Assembly (NCBI RefSeq): GCF_030265065.1
Contig: NC_080411.1
Coordinates: 43,426,001-43,490,000 of the forward strand
Direction: 5' to 3'
Source of the DNA: Corythoichthys intestinalis
Lineage: Eukaryota; Chordata; Actinopteri; Syngnathiformes; Syngnathidae
DNA: 64,000 nt
Notes under the pieces: generated by a model
What the model saw: the letters and a program-made list of their open reading frames with translations, nothing else
What the model was told of the DNA's origin: nothing
The model's database searches: none
Shown here: piece by piece, positions 33,072 to 46,135 of the stretch
Position numbering within the stretch: the stretch's first letter is position 1
How the letters are laid out: each line of letters begins with the position of its first letter
Made by a program: the position numbers and the translations under genes

Positions 33072-36000
33072 ATGGCGACCATCGGCACTCTGGCAGCGTT
33101 TGATGCTAAAAGTCAAAGCTGGGAAGAATACTGTGAAATAATGGAGCAGTTTTTTGAGGCTAATGGGATTGAAAATGGGGACAAGCAAAGAGCTATACTC
33201 CTCAGCGTGGTCGGTGCTGCGACATACAGTTTAATACGGAACCTCCTCAGTCCAGAAAAGCCAAAGGAGAAAACTTACCAACAGCTGGTTCTACTGCTAA
33301 AAAATCACTTCAACCCTAAACCAAGTGAGATCGTCCAGAGGTACAAATTTGATTCCAGCAGTCGGAAGCCCAATGAATCTGTGATGGATTATGTGGCAGA
33401 ATTGCGTTGGCTGGCTCATGACTGTAACTACGGTGAGACGTTACAGCAAAAGATAAGAGACAGACTGGTATGTGGAATAAATGATGACCGGATTCAGAGA
33501 CGACTCCTTGCAGAAGTTGATTTAACTTGTGAGAAAGCACTAGCCATAGCAGTAGCTGCTGAAACAGCAACAAAGAATGTGCAAGATCTACATGACCCGG
33601 GCAGTAAAGACAAGTGCTTCAAGTTAAACAAGGGCTCTCATGTAAGTGATACAACAAAGATGGGCGCGAGCGAGTGCTATCGTTGTAAAGGGCAACACAA
33701 GCCTTCTGAATGTCGGTTTAAGCAAGAAAAATGCCATAACTGCAAAAAAGTGGGACATATAGCTCGTGCGTGCAGGAACAAAGGTGAACAAAGTAAGAAA
33801 AAAAAGGAACAGAGAAGTTTTCGTGCACACAATGTTCAAGAGCAAAAGATGGACAGTGACACAGACAGCTCTGAGGACCCTTTCACATTGCAATGTATGA
33901 AGTTCAAGTTGGGACGAATGAGTGAATTTCGCCTGAGAAAAGTGGATCCGTATAAAGAGAGCATGGAAATAAATGGGAAAACTGTTCTTTTTGAAATTGA
34001 CACGGGATGCAGCCTGACTGTCATGAATGAAAAGACATTTAACTCTACCTGGGAAAAGTGCCAAACTCCACATATCCAGCCAGTTGGAATACAGTTGGAG
34101 ACCTACACAGGTCACCCAGTGGAAGTTGTGGGAGCAGCTCGTGTCGGAGTCAAGTAGCGAAACTGCCCCTAGTGGTGGTTAAAGGAGAAGGCCCCACTCT
34201 TCTAGGAAGAAGCTGGCTTGAGGACATTAAACTAGATTGGAAGGAGATAAAACTCGACACAAAGGCCAACGGGTGCACCATATTCAGACAGAGGAGAAAG
34301 TCAACCTGCTAATAAAGACATTACAAAAGGTTCTGTGTCAACATGAAAATGTGTTCAAAGAGGAGTTAGGCACCCTTAAGGGTACCTCAGCCACAATTCA
34401 TGTGAAAGAAAATGCAGTTCCGCGTTTCTTTCGGCCAAGGTCAATTCCATACGCCATGAGAGCAAAAGTAAATGAGGAACTGGACAGATTGATTAAAGAA
34501 CAAATAATTTCACCTGTGAAGTTCTCTGAATGGGCCGCACCAGTTGTACCCATCCTGAAACTGACGGGAGCCGTCAGGTTATGTGCAGATTATAAACTGA
34601 CTGTGAACACAGTGTCGTCGCTGGAACAGTACCCCATTCCTCGAGTGGAGGATTTGTTCAATGCACTAGGGAAAGGTAAACAGTTCTCCAAGCTGGACAT
34701 GAGCCACGCTTATCAACAGATTCTCATGGATGAAAAGTCCAAGAAGTACCTCACAGTGAACACACACCGTGGATTGTTCACGTACAATAGACTACCCTTT
34801 GGAGTGGCCTCAGCATCGGCTATTTTCCAACGGACCATGGAGAGTCTGCTGAGTGGTATTCCACTAGTAGCTGTGTATTTGGATGACATATTGGTCAGCG
34901 GTGTGGATGAAGAGGATCATTTAAAAAACCTGGACACAGTGTTGGCGAAGCTAGAAGAAGCTGGGCTCCGCCTTCGCAGAAAAAAATGTGTATTCCTGCA
35001 GGATGAAGTAGAGTACCTCGGGTACCGAATCGATGCTCAAGGGCTCCATCCCTTGGAAAAAAAGGTCAAAGCAATTCAGGAAGCTCCGGCACCAACTAAT
35101 GTCACAGAACTCAAATAATTTTTGGGACTGTTAAATTATTACAACAAATTTCTTCCAAATTTGGCGACATTGTTGGCACCGTTACATGAACTTTTGAGGC
35201 ATGACGTGAAATGGGCATGGAAAAAAGCGCAAGAGGCAGCCTTCAGCAAAGCGAAAGACTTGTTGAACACCTCAGACGTACTTGTTCACTACTCAGCGGA
35301 TCGTGACTTGGTTCTATCATGCGACGCGTCACCATATGGAGTGGGAGCAGTATTGTCACACGTCATGGAAGATGGAGGTGAGCGACCAATCGGGTTTGTC
35401 TCGCGAACTTTGCAACCTGCTGAGAAGAGATACTCACAACTTGACAAAGAAGGGCTTGCTGTCATGTTTGGAATTGAGAAGTTCCATAAGTATTTGTATG
35501 GTCGAACCTTCACAATTTATACAGACCACAAACCCTTGATTTATCTCTTCAATGAAAAGAAACCTATTCCACAAATGGGATCACCAAGAGTGCAAAGGTG
35601 GGCTGTTCGACTCAGTGCATATGAGTACAAAATGGTCTATAAACCAGGAAAGCACCACAGTAATGCTGACACCATGAGTAGACTGCCGGTACCAGTGAAA
35701 TTGAAGAAGGAGGAAGTTACTGAGCAAGTCCTGATGATGGATTTGTTGGATGAGTCATTAGTCACTTCTAACCAAATAAAGAGTTGGACTGCTAAAGATG
35801 TGATATTGTCACAAGTTCACGAATACCTTCTCACGGGATGGCCAAAGAAGATCGATTCCTGTCTACAACCATTTCACCAGAGGAAATTGGAATTAAGTGT
35901 TCGAGATGGCTGTGTTCTATGGGGATCACGAGTCGTTATTCCTTCCAAAGGACGAGAAAAGATGCTTAAATTGTTACATCAAACACACAGTGGGATGACA

Positions 36001-37104
36001 AGAATGAAAGGCTTAGCTCGATCCTACATCTGGTGGCCTGGAATGGATCGGGACATTGAGAGAACAATACAAGCATGTAACGAATGCCAGTCTCATCAAA
36101 GAGCTCCAGCTCCTGCACCTTTACATCCGTGGGAGTGGCCGGAATCACCCTGGTCGAGGATTCATGTGGACTATGCGGGACCGTTTCTGGGAGAAATGTT
36201 CCTTGTGATTGTGGACGCACATTCCAAATGGATGGACATTTACCCCATGAAAACCTCCACATCACAAGCTACAATTGAAAAATTGAGGCAAAGTTTCAGT
36301 GTTTTTGGGCTACCACAAATGCTCGTGTCAGACAATGGGACTTGCTTTACAAGCGCTGAATTTGAAACATTTATGAAACAAAATGGTATTCAGAACGTAA
36401 GGTCAGCTCCGTTCCACCCGTCATCAAATGGACTCGCAGAGAGAGCAGTTCAGACCTTCAAGGAGGGAATGAAGAAAATGAGAGAAGGTACAATTCAAAC
36501 AAAACTCTCAAGATTCCTGTTTGGTTATCGAATTACACCTCATGCCACAACAGGAGTGTCTCCTGCTGAATTGATGATGTCACGCAGACTGAGGTCAGCC
36601 TTGGATTTAGTCATTCCGGATGTGAAATCCAAAGTGCGCCTTAAACAACAAAAACAGAAAGAAAATCACGACAACAACTGTAAAATGAGAAGTTTTGCAG
36701 CTGGAGATGATGTACTCATAAGGAACTACGCCTATGGACCAAAATGGATACCGGGAGTTGTCCACAGTTCTTCTGGACCTCTTTCGTACACCATTGCCGT
36801 TGGTAGTGGTCAAATCGTGAAGAGACATGTGGATCAAGTCAGAGCTAGATTGCCTGATCCGGATTTTCACCCCGAGAAAGTAAGCTTGAAGTTGTTTCCT
36901 GACAATCAGCCAGATGAAGGTGTGTCGAGGCAGCAACATTCTAGCCTTGAGTTGAAGGAACCTCAGCTATGTCCAGAGAAGAATGCTGAGATACCACCTT
37001 CACCCAACCTGATGACTGAAAAGGACTTAACAATGGAAACAGTGGTGAGACGATCTACAAGGGCTAGGCGACCTCCAGAGCACCTCAAAGACTTTGTTTG
37101 TTAA
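33072..37104 (+). pseudogene. gag-pol coding region of Gypsy element B
   Basis: Parts in order: gag starting MATIGTLAAFDAKSQSWEEY with CCHC knuckles (CYRCKGQH, CHNCKKVGHIARAC), an aspartic protease (EIDTGCS), and reverse transcriptase with YLDDILVSG. RNase H (CDASPYGVGAVLSH) and integrase (HHCC region, then DDE core with SDNGTCFTS and HPSSNGLAERA) follow. There is no chromodomain. The fossil has about two breaks. The same order and high similarity to element A show that both belong to one lineage. Confidence 0.9.
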
Positions 37105-37188
37105 TGAAAGAAAAAAAAAAAAAGTGTTGGAGTATATTGTTTGCTTGTTAATTTGAAATAAGTATGTTTTTGCTTAAAGGTGGGGGAA

Positions 37189-37398
37189 TGTGATATGGTG
37201 GATATTATTGTGTTAGTTGTAATACAGGAGTTCGCCAGTAGATGGTATGCATGTAATTTAGATGTGTTATTGTTTGGGCATTACTCCTTGACTAAAAGAG
37301 AGTAAAGTGTTGTTGTGGAGAGTCACTTGGCAATACGTTGAGTAAAGTTGTACCAGCCAATAAAGGTGTCGTGTGGGTCACTCGGTCAAGATATAACA
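37189..37398 (+). repeat. 3' LTR of Gypsy element B
   Basis: This 210-bp LTR is nearly the same as the 5' LTR, with about two differences. Confidence 0.92.
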
Positions 37399-37472
37399 AC
37401 GGCGAACTTGTCAGGTAGTCCACGCAGGCAGGTGGTGTGGACCCAAATGCAGGGAAACAAAAAGCAGCAAGG

Positions 37473-38783
37473 CAGGGGCAGACTGGGACTAAAAAGCAGC
37501 CCTGGACTTTGACTCAGCCCAGCCCACAAGAATCGCTGTACGAAGGGAAACACAGACCCTCTAGGGGGGTCTGGGGGCATGCCCCTTTGGCAGATTTTTA
37601 AATTTTTTTTTTTTTTACATTTTATTGTAAAATGCATCAATTTTGTGCACTTTGAGAGAAAAATGAAGCGGCTATGAAGAACTACACATTGCATTATTAT
37701 ACATTTTGACCTGAATACTCACTGAGAAATTAACAGCACAGTCCAGGTCTCAATTTAGAACCAGAAAAGGCAGGAGACTGCCTGAAGCACAAAGAAAACA
37801 TGGTATGATTTATGATAAATCACAATGCAAAGTGGCTGTAATTATACATTTTAACTTGAATACTCACTAAGAAATGAACAGAACACTCAGGATCTCTATG
37901 TAGAAGCAGAGAAAGGTGATGAAATGATTAAAATAAAATATATCAATTCAACTACCTAAACTTTTTAAAAACTTTTTATTAATATTTTGTTATATTTCTT
38001 CTGAATTAATATTACTGCTGCGTGTGCATACGTTGTTTTACAGCTAAAAAAATTTTCTTAGTAGAGGGATGGTAGGACTAGCATACTGTAATTTCACACG
38101 ATTGCAAAAGGGGACATGGACTAGCTGGCACTAACCCTTTAATTGCCATTTATTTCATTTGAAATGGAGCTACCTGGTGGATAACAATTGCCAATATACC
38201 TAGCAAGTAACCCTCTTCATCCCTACTTACTTGCCCTGCGCTTGTCTGGGGAATTTCCACCAGCTCATCATCTCTCCCTCGTCTGTTGTCCCTCCCTGCA
38301 CCGGCTACACGTAAGAGCGGCTGCCACTCTCACCATCGCCGGGGGCTGGGTTTTTGTAGCCGGCGTTGCCGTTGCAGCTAGACTGCTGCTTGCGAACATG
38401 TGTGTCAACTTGTGACATTTTGATACTTCGATCTCGAGTTTCTTCAGTTTTTTCTCTCTAACCTTCTCCGCGCCACCCTTTTCTTTTCTTTTTTTGCCAC
38501 CACCATCCATATTGTTTATCCACGCTCGTCGCTATTTTGCTTCCAAAAGGAGTAAAGGCTTTACCAAAGTAGGCTACTCTGTGCTCTGTTCGTTCTTCTT
38601 CTATCAGATTGGCGGTTAACAGCCAGGCGCTTTGCTGCCACCTGTCGGATTGGATGCGAACCGTAGATAATTATAGAGGATGGGGGGATAAAAAATGTGA
38701 TGTATATCTGGCGGCCGCCGGCCGTCCAGAGCACCGGCCGTTCTGTAATCCTCCAGAAACTACAGATTACCAGTCCGCCCCTG
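37473..38783. mobile_element. hAT non-autonomous element, copy 1
   Basis: The ends 'caggggcagactggg' and, inverted, 'caggggcggactgg' match the copy at 50223-51801, as does most of the interior. No 8-bp duplication is visible at this copy, so one flank may have been altered. There is no transposase. Confidence 0.8.
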
Positions 38784-39339
38784 GGTGGCGGTCAACTCAA
38801 AAAAGTAGTGATGGTCCAGTGACACTAACCGGTGCGCGCGCCGAGCTCATGGAGCAACCCCTGCGTCGGTGCGCGTATCGCTACAAGAAAATCACGTGAC
38901 CGATGCATGAACTCATTGAACTGTGTCGACACAGTCATGACGCGGCAAACTGGTTCAAAAGGAAGAGCGTCTGTCAATGCGATGGAGCTGCTGAAACAAT
39001 CCACATCTCACGGTTATTTCCTCGTTGTCTACATGCTGTGGAAATGGACGTAACACAGGGAAAATGCACTTGTTATCTTCCATTCAAAATACAATTAATT
39101 TTAAGGTAACTCCTAGTTTATTAGTGTCACGGTTACACGCGGGTCTGTCATTTGCGGTGCGTAGAAGTATCCCTTTTGATGCCTTCAAGAGACCTTGATT
39201 GCATGTAACCTGCTATCATAGCGGTCAGAGCACTTGGCTTTTGTCGTCCGCGTAGATACGAGTCCTGCTCTGAACGTGCTGAACGAATCGCGTCGCATGG
39301 CGGGGTTCCATGAACACCGGATATTTTATTAACGTTATT

Positions 39340-39870
39340 TTTTTGGCAGGTGAAATGTCGCATTTGTACTTTCAACCTGTCATATACAAACAGTAGCCAC
39401 CTCCTCAATGCTGAAGCATTATTGGGCCAAGCATGAGAATGAAGTTTCTGATAATCCCAAGATAAACACAGGTATAGAGCCATTCCTTTACTTTCCCACA
39501 GTAGCTTTTTTCGGTAATTTATTAGAAATCGGTAATTAAGATATAATTTACAAGTATTTATTGTCCACTTCAATTTTTTTTCTGATGGGCTATGGAAGCA
39601 CTTAGATGATGAAGTGGGGAGTCAAGGAGGCAATGCAACTGTAGATGAAATTGCAAAAGTGCAACGATGAATGGCTGAGCCGAACATGGCACACAATGCA
39701 GATTTTCTTCAATATTGGAGGAGCCAATGGACATCTTATCCAAACCTCTTTCAACTGGCTAAGAAATTCTTGTGCATGCTGGCATCGTTGGTTCCATGCG
39801 AGAGTGTGTTGTCCACAGCAGGTGAAATTGCTTGTTTAAAAAAAATAAATAAATAAATAGGAACCAACTA
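39340..39870 (+). pseudogene. hAT transposase relic: BED finger and dimerisation domain
   Basis: After an intron-acceptor-like tract the sequence reads VKCRICTFNLSYTNSS, then, after a frame change, SSMLKHYWAKHENE. Together these are a C2H2-type BED finger. Beyond about 39670 it reads FLQYWRSQWTSYPNLFQLA, then KKFLCMLASLVPCESVLSTA, the hAT dimerisation domain. The catalytic middle is missing through internal deletion. The gene is dead. Confidence 0.75.
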
Positions 39871-40904
39871 AATTTTAAACATTAAAAAAAAACTATGTTT
39901 TTGAATAAAATTGTATCAGAACAAAAAGTCCACAAGCATCCTCATTCACCCATTCATTATTACTTACATTTTCACATTATAATATACTGTATGTTCATAT
40001 GATTTAAAGGTATGGAATAATGCAATATGAATGCAAAGACTTAAATGATTTGATTTTACTATGTCGTCAATTCAGTGTCAGTCTGTCAAGTGGGTTGCCT
40101 GTAGGGATTTTTTATGTCCAGCAGGTGTCAGTATTCAATAATACAAATATAAACGTGCTAGTTGTTTATTACACACTTTTGTGCTTTCAACAATAGGAAC
40201 TTTAGCCTATACAAAGCTAGAATTCTGCTCAAAAATAGAAAATACAATATTCTGAAATGTAGATATTTTGAAAAACAAAATAAAAATAACTTTGGCTAAG
40301 ACTTTTTCTTTAAAATAAATATCTGATGTGCAAAATTGAACAGTTGCAACACTGAAGTGAGGTGAAAGTGGCTGGAATTTCTTGCCGGAACTCCCCGACG
40401 TGAAGGTCGCCACGGAGCCAGAAATTTTATTTTATTATTTTTTATTTCTTTTTTTTGGGGGGGGGGGGGGCAAACTATAATGCAGAGTGAAATGGTATAT
40501 ATTTTGAAGATGCGCAAACATTGAGTTTTTTAAATCATAAGGAAATGAATAAGTAGCCTAACATAAATGAACAAAAATACATCCAAAGTGCACATTGACA
40601 GCTAAGATTTTCAGAACCTCCCCATCAGAGCGAATTAAACTAAATATGATAAATAAGCCTCCTCAACTCTTTCGTTACTCTTAAAGGTTTGATCCATTTT
40701 ATGTTGCATTGCCTTTTTTTTGTCGCATCAATTCAACCTTTTTTTTTTTTTTTTTGCTGTTCCAGAAAACATGCACATTTGAACCAATCACAGCTACTGT
40801 AACTGTCTCTGCTGATCACATGTCAGTATGTCGGCCACTTGAACGGATAAATGAGTCCAGGTGTTTTGCTTTGCTGAGTGCATTCGCACATTGACGTGCC
40901 TCAT
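39871..40904. other. Unassigned AT-rich sequence
   Basis: No gene was recognised. Homopolymer runs occur at about 40447-40470 (T then G) and 40739-40755 (T). Confidence 0.4.
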
Positions 40905-41262
40905 CATCGTCAGACTCAGATAACTGCAGGAGCTGAGGAAACCTCCATGCCGTCCATGGAATAAATTCAATAATAAATATTTGTGGAAACGGATGACGCT
41001 ACCAAAGCACTTGTGTATGTAAATCTGATGTTGGTAGATTGTTTTCTTCTTGGAGATGAAATGCATTTGTGGCACCTTAGCATTTAAAAAAAAAAAAAAA
41101 AATTACATAGCATTTTGACATTTGCCGTCATATTTTCGGAATCAAAGCACCATGTACCGGAACAGCATTCCTGCCATAAATCTTATACCGGAACTGTGTT
41201 CTGGCCCTGAATCTTATACCGGAACTGCGTTCCTGACCGTTCTGGCCCACTTTCACCCCTGC
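40905..41262 (+). repeat. Dispersed repeat, copy 2 of 2
   Basis: This matches 19460-19805 in the same orientation. An 'atcttataccggaactg' unit is present twice near the right end. Confidence 0.8.
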
Positions 41263-41264
41263 TA

Positions 41265-42400
41265 GTGACCAATGAATGATTAGTGGTTTAAAGCTGCCCT
41301 GCCCACTATAAAACACGCACCTGGTAAGAAATGTCTTGATGAGAAGCATTGGCTGATATGCAGCATGCGAAAGGATACAAAACATTCTGTATAAGTCTGG
41401 CTGTTCATCAATCGACAGTCAGAGAAGTTGTCTACAAATGGAGAGAGTTTGGCAGTGTTGCTTCTCTCCCAAGGAGCGGCCGTCCACCAAAGATGACGCC
41501 AAGAGTTGAGCGCAGAATACTAAGAGAGGTAAAAAAAGAACCCTAGAGTGTCTGCTAAAGACTTACAGAAATCACTGGCACAGTCCAATATCTCTGTCCA
41601 CACATCAACTTTATGTAAAACTATGCCCAAAATTGTGTTCGTGGGAGGACTCCATTGAGGAAGCCACTGCTATCTAAAAAAAAACATTGTTACTCGTTTA
41701 ATGTTCGCAAAAAGGCATTTGGACACTCCGCAGACGTTTTGGCAAAATATTTTGCGGACTGATGAAACCGAAGTTGAGTTGTTTGGGAGTAACACACGTC
41801 ATATGTGGAGGAAAAATGGACCAGCTCACCAACACAAACACAATTATCAACATCATCTCCACCGTCAAGCATGGTGGAGGGAGCATCATGATTTGGGGCT
41901 GTTTTCTGCCTCAGGGCCTGGACAACTTGCAATCATTAATGGAAGAATGAATTTAAAAGTTTATTAGGATGTTTTGCAGGAAAACCTGAGGCCGCCTGTC
42001 AAACAGTTGAAGCTAAAAAGAGGTTGGATACAGCAACAAGACAATGATCCAAAACACAGAAAGAAATCAACTTCAGAATGGTTTAAGATGGGAAAAAATA
42101 CATGTTCTTGATCGGCCACGTCAAAGTCCAGACTTGAACCCCATTGAGATGCTGTGGCATGACCTAAAGACGGTGATTCATGCCAGACATCCCAGGAATT
42201 TGACTGAAGTACAGCAGTTTTGTAGAGGAGAATGGGCCAAGATTAGTCCAGATCGATGTGCCAGACTGATCTGCAGCTACAGGAAGCATTTAGTTGAAGT
42301 TATCATTAGAATATAAAAACCTATAAATTTTTGGGTGGTTTTAGTTAAAGCAGAACGGTTTTTCAGATATTTTCACCAGTAGTATATGTTGTATTATTAA
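41265..42400 (+). mobile_element. Tc1-like transposon relic (second type)
   Basis: The segment covers a whole transposase coding length with a TATA-like 'ctataaaacacgc' upstream. Inverted ends could not be matched with confidence, so the borders are approximate. Confidence 0.7.
41349..42316 (+). pseudogene. Tc1-like transposase, broken (second type)
   Basis: The helix-turn-helix part (VHQSTVREVVYKWREFGSVA, LPRSGRPPKM) is followed by the DDE domain. All three catalytic positions are visible: RTDETEVELFG, QQDNDPKH and DLNPIEMLWHDLK. Several stops and frame changes separate the pieces, including a TAG after VKKEP at about 41545 and a TGA closing the block ending LQSLMEE at about 41950. The order of domains is normal, so decay was by point changes and small indels, not by deletion. 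Confidence 0.88.
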
Positions 42401-43031
42401 ATTTCACCATTGGTTAGTGTTAATATTTTGTTTAATTTTCCAATTTAACAATATTGTTTTATTTTTTTATGGGCCTAGATCAGTCTCATAGTGAACACAT
42501 AGATCTAACACGAAATACATGCATGTGGGATTTATAAACACATATGACACGAAACACACACGCATTGTACAATTTGTTAACACATCACACAAAACACACA
42601 TGAACAAAACACACGCATTCTACGATTAGTAAACACATATCACACAAAACACACACATTAATCAAATGTGTGTGTGAATCATCTTACGTGCTTTTATAAC
42701 GAGTTTTTAATTTGAAATTCCCACTCACGAGTGTTGATCTTTTTGAGATTCATTTCGTGCAGCCGAGAAACACACTTGCATTTTTTCTAAACAGAGCCTG
42801 TATGAAGCCAATCAGATGTCTCCATTCTTAAACAATCACACGGGCAGGGCTGGTTTTGCACATCACTGCTGTGCGTCGTCGAGTTCTGTGCGTCTTCTAA
42901 GTAAGTGGTGAAGCCAGCCGCACTTTCTTTTCAGTTGTGTTTCCCATTAGGGTTTTTTGCACAGAGACAGACAACACATGTGGATTCCGTCGGGTTTATA
43001 AAAGAAAATCATGATGGCGTTTTCGTGTGGA

Positions 43032-43082
43032 ATTGTAGTTCAGTGGTATAAGCAGTTGACTGTCATACAGGAAGCATCGGTC
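43032..43082 (+). other. tRNA-box-A-like motif in the TIR arm
   Basis: The text 'tagttcagtggtataagcag' resembles the D-arm (box A) of a tRNA, and a stretch that could form an anticodon-like stem follows. A second, inverted copy lies in the right arm near 46130-46150. No good box B was found, and a Tc1 element cuts the sequence at 43085, so it is not called a tRNA gene. Confidence 0.35.
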
Positions 43083-43309
43083 TACAGTTAGGCCCGATAA
43101 TATTTGGACAGACACACAATTTTCATAAGTTGGGCTCTACATTCAAACACCTTGGACTTGAAATAAAATATATTGAAATAATATTGAAGTGCAGACTGTA
43201 CAACATCTGACTGAAAATTAAGGAATTGTGTACATTTTCTTAGAAACACATTTCAGGGGCTCAAAAGTAATTGGACAATAAAGCATAATCAAAACAAAAA
43301 AGTTTGTAG

Positions 43310-44707
43310 TCAATATTTTGTTGCAAATCCTTTGGAGGCAATCACTGCCTGAAGTCTGGAACCCATGGACATCACCAAACGCTGGGTTTCCTCCTCCTTG
43401 ATGCTTTGCCAGGCCTTTACAGCAGCAGCCTTGAGTTGTTGCTTGTTTGTGGGTCTTACCGCCTTAAGCCTAGTCTTGAGCAGTTGAAATGCATGCTCAA
43501 TTGGGTTAAGGTCTGGAAATTGACGTGGCCATTGCAGAATTTTCCAGGTTTTTGCCCTAATAAACTCCTGGGTTGCGTTTGGTGTATGCTTTGGGTCATT
43601 GTCCATCTGCTCTGTGAAGTGGCGTCCAGTTAACTCTGCAGCATTTGGTTGAATCTGAGCAGAAGGTATATCCCTGTATAGTTCAGAATTCCTCCGGCTA
43701 CTTTTATCTGTTGTAAAGTCATCAATGAAAACAAGTTACCCGGTGCGCTTGGAAGCCATGCATGCCCATGCCGTTATACTCCCTCCCCCGTGTTTCACAG
43801 ATGATATGGTGTGCTTTGATCATGTGCCGTTCCCTTTTTATTCTCCAAACCTACTTCCAGGGCCGGCCCAGGCCATTTTGGGGCCCTAAGCAAAATAATG
43901 CAAAGGGGCCCATATTTTTGGCCCACCATTTCGTCACAGTGTACTGTGAAACCCATACATGCAATCCAACCCATACGTCCATATTTTGTATATTGATCAG
44001 ATTTTGTTGCACTGAATACTTCAAACTTCTCACCCCAAATGATTGTCAGTACTTACAGTAGATAGCGCCAAACCTTTTTCTAAAAGAGGAAAGAAAGAGG
44101 TTAAGGAAGAATTTTCATTTTTTTAAGCTTGTAATCAAGTATCAAAACAAAATAGAATATAAATTAAACAATTACCAGATTGGGGCCCCCCTAGTGGTCA
44201 GGGGCCCTAAGCAGCTACATAGTCTGCGTATAGGCTGGGCTGGCCCTGCCTACTTCCCATCATTCTGGTACAGGTTTATCTTTGTTTCATCTGTTGATAG
44301 AACACTTTGCCAGAAGTGGGCTGGCTTGTTGAGATGTTTTTGGCAAAGTCAAGTCTGGCCTGTCTATTCTTGGGACTGATGAATGGCTTGCACCTTGTTG
44401 TGAACCCTCTTTATTTACTTATATTCAGTCTTCTCTTTATTGTAGACTTAGAGACAGATACACCCTCTTCCTGGACAGTGTTCTTCATTTCTGTAGATAT
44501 TGTAAATTGATTTTTCTTTACCATGGAGAGTATTCGGCGATCATTCTTCACTGTTGTCTACCGTGGACGTCCAGGCCTTTTTGAGTTGTCAACCTCACCA
44601 GTGCGGGCTTCTCCAAGCATTTCAGCTATCTCTCTTATGGATTTCTTCAGTTTTTTCTGTCTCAGGATCTTCTGCTTCCCCTCCACTGAGAGCTCCTTTG
44701 AATGCAT
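43310..44707 (-). pseudogene. Tc1-like transposase, interrupted by a MITE
   Basis: Read on the minus strand it starts MHSKELSVEGKQKILRQKKL and SIREIAEMLG. Then come STDETKINLYQNDG (first D), the MITE, a worn middle part, DNDPKHTPNATQEF (second D) and FPDLNPIEHAFQLLK (E). The end is VIASKGFATKY. Besides the MITE there are at least two stops (after GRPR and after LNISK) and frame changes in the middle. The catalytic residues are still visible. Confidence 0.88.
43858..44248. mobile_element. hAT-type MITE inside the Tc1 transposase
   Basis: The 391-bp element has inverted ends 'cagggccggccc' and 'gggctggccctg'. It carries the perfect 8-bp duplication 'cctacttc' (43850-43857 and 44249-44256). It is non-coding. 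Confidence 0.9.
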
Positions 44708-45058
44708 GATGTGTGGTCACAACAACAGCTTCCAAATGCAAAACGACACACCTGGAATCAATTCCAGACCTTTTCTATCCTTAACTGATGACAGATTACC
44801 GAGGGAGAAGCCGTCTGAGTCAATTACAGCCCTCAGAGTCAATTGTCCAATTACTTTTCGTCCCTTGAAAAAGGGGTATAAAGAGTGTAAAGGGCTACAA
44901 TTCCTAAACCCTTATTCCGATTTGGAAATGGAAAGTCTTAAATTGCTGCTGGGATTGTGCACTTTCAATCCATATTGATTGTATTATTGTATTTCGTAAT
45001 GTGTTTTTATGAACAGCTAAAATAACAAAACTTATCCAAATATTATTGGGCCTAACTT

Positions 45059-46135
45059 TATCCCGTTAGAGACTATTTTATTTACTTGTATTTTCCTCAA
45101 TAAAAACATGAATTATGGCGTCCTGACTATTAGATACATTACTGTTCAAATCATTCAAATAGCCACTACTGTCCTTATTCCTGTAAATACTAGCACAAAC
45201 TGAAAAATTAATCAAACCGCAAGGAGAGTAAAAAGGTCATAAGACCAATCAGCTATTTAAGTGAAAAGCTAGTCACTGATTAAAAAGAAACATAAAATAT
45301 CTAAACTGTGATAAATTTGGGAACAAAGAGGTGTACCCCAGCCTACAAGGAGAGTACTCGCCTTGCTGTTTGTGGAACAGTTATTTTTATCATTCAGACA
45401 GCCACACATTTTGCATTTATTCCTGTAAATACTGGCACAAATTGAATATAATCTGTCAACATACTTGAAAAAATTATACAAAATGTGTGCATAGTTCCCT
45501 TACACAGCAATGTTTTTAATATTCAGGCAGCCATAATTTATGTTTTAATTGAGGAAAATACAAGTAAATTAAAATACAGCAGTAACTCGATTTACGATCG
45601 GTTCGACACACCATCTTTTCGACATCCGACGTAAAATTTGACTCGCCATTTGTTTTTACATCCGACGAAATGCTCGAAATACGACATGACAGCGCCACAG
45701 ACGGGTGCACATCGGATTTTCTTGTGAGAGAAAATCAACACCGGTTCCAAGAAGGGGGAAAAGGGTGGCTTACCCGGAGGGACCTCCTAGCGACGAAACC
45801 CCGAGGTGCAATGAAGGTGAGGGCAGCCGGTCGCTGTGGCTGGCTAGCCTGAAAACTGCTGGGGAAGAACCCAGGTGGCTTCTAACCTCTGGAGAGCCAG
45901 CCTAAATACTACCGTGTAAAAGAAGCGCCAGTCTGCCCCGATCGGTGGCTGCGCTGGGGGCGAGGGGGCCCCATCCCTGTGAACCGAGATCGCACGATTT
46001 ATTTCAGAACTTGTGCAACACAATACGCCTACTGTCCGCTCCAGTTGACGGCAACAACAAAACATGAAAAGAGAAAGTAAAATAGAACCGCCCTCTCTAT
46101 CTCCCCGTCACGTCAGCCACACGGTGTGTTCGGTT
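45059..46135. other. Unassigned interior of the long-TIR element
   Basis: Two related stretches (about 45120-45210 and 45395-45460) share 'ttattcctgtaaatactggc', an imperfect direct repeat. A 'cgatttacgatcggttcgac' motif at about 45588 resembles another DNA-element end. No gene is supported. Confidence 0.4.

Larger units (their letters stand above)
32758..37398 (+). mobile_element. Gypsy element B (mag-like Ty3/Gypsy), broken
   Basis: This is a 4.6-kb LTR retrotransposon fossil with two 210-bp LTRs that differ at about two positions. The target duplication is 5 bp ('acggc', 32753-32757 and 37399-37403). The primer-binding site 'tggcgacgaggat' lies at 32976, the same as in element A. The purine tract 'aaaggtggggg' precedes the 3' LTR. 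The coding region has about two breaks. It is closely related to element A, but the LTR sequences differ. Confidence 0.92.
43085..45058 (-). mobile_element. Tc1-like transposon (third type)
   Basis: The ends 'cagttaggcccgataatatt' and, inverted, 'aagttaggcccaataatatt' are flanked by TA at 43083-43084 and 45059-45060. The transposase is on the minus strand. A hAT MITE lies inside at 43858-44248. The element sits in the long-TIR element. Confidence 0.85.

Noticed and set aside
38784-38900. An 8-bp duplication for hAT copy 1 at 37473-38783
   Set aside because: The flanks 'cagcaagg' and 'ggtggcgg' do not match, so no TSD is claimed.
43032-43106. A tRNA gene
   Set aside because: A box A-like motif is present, but no convincing box B or cloverleaf was found and a Tc1 element interrupts the sequence.
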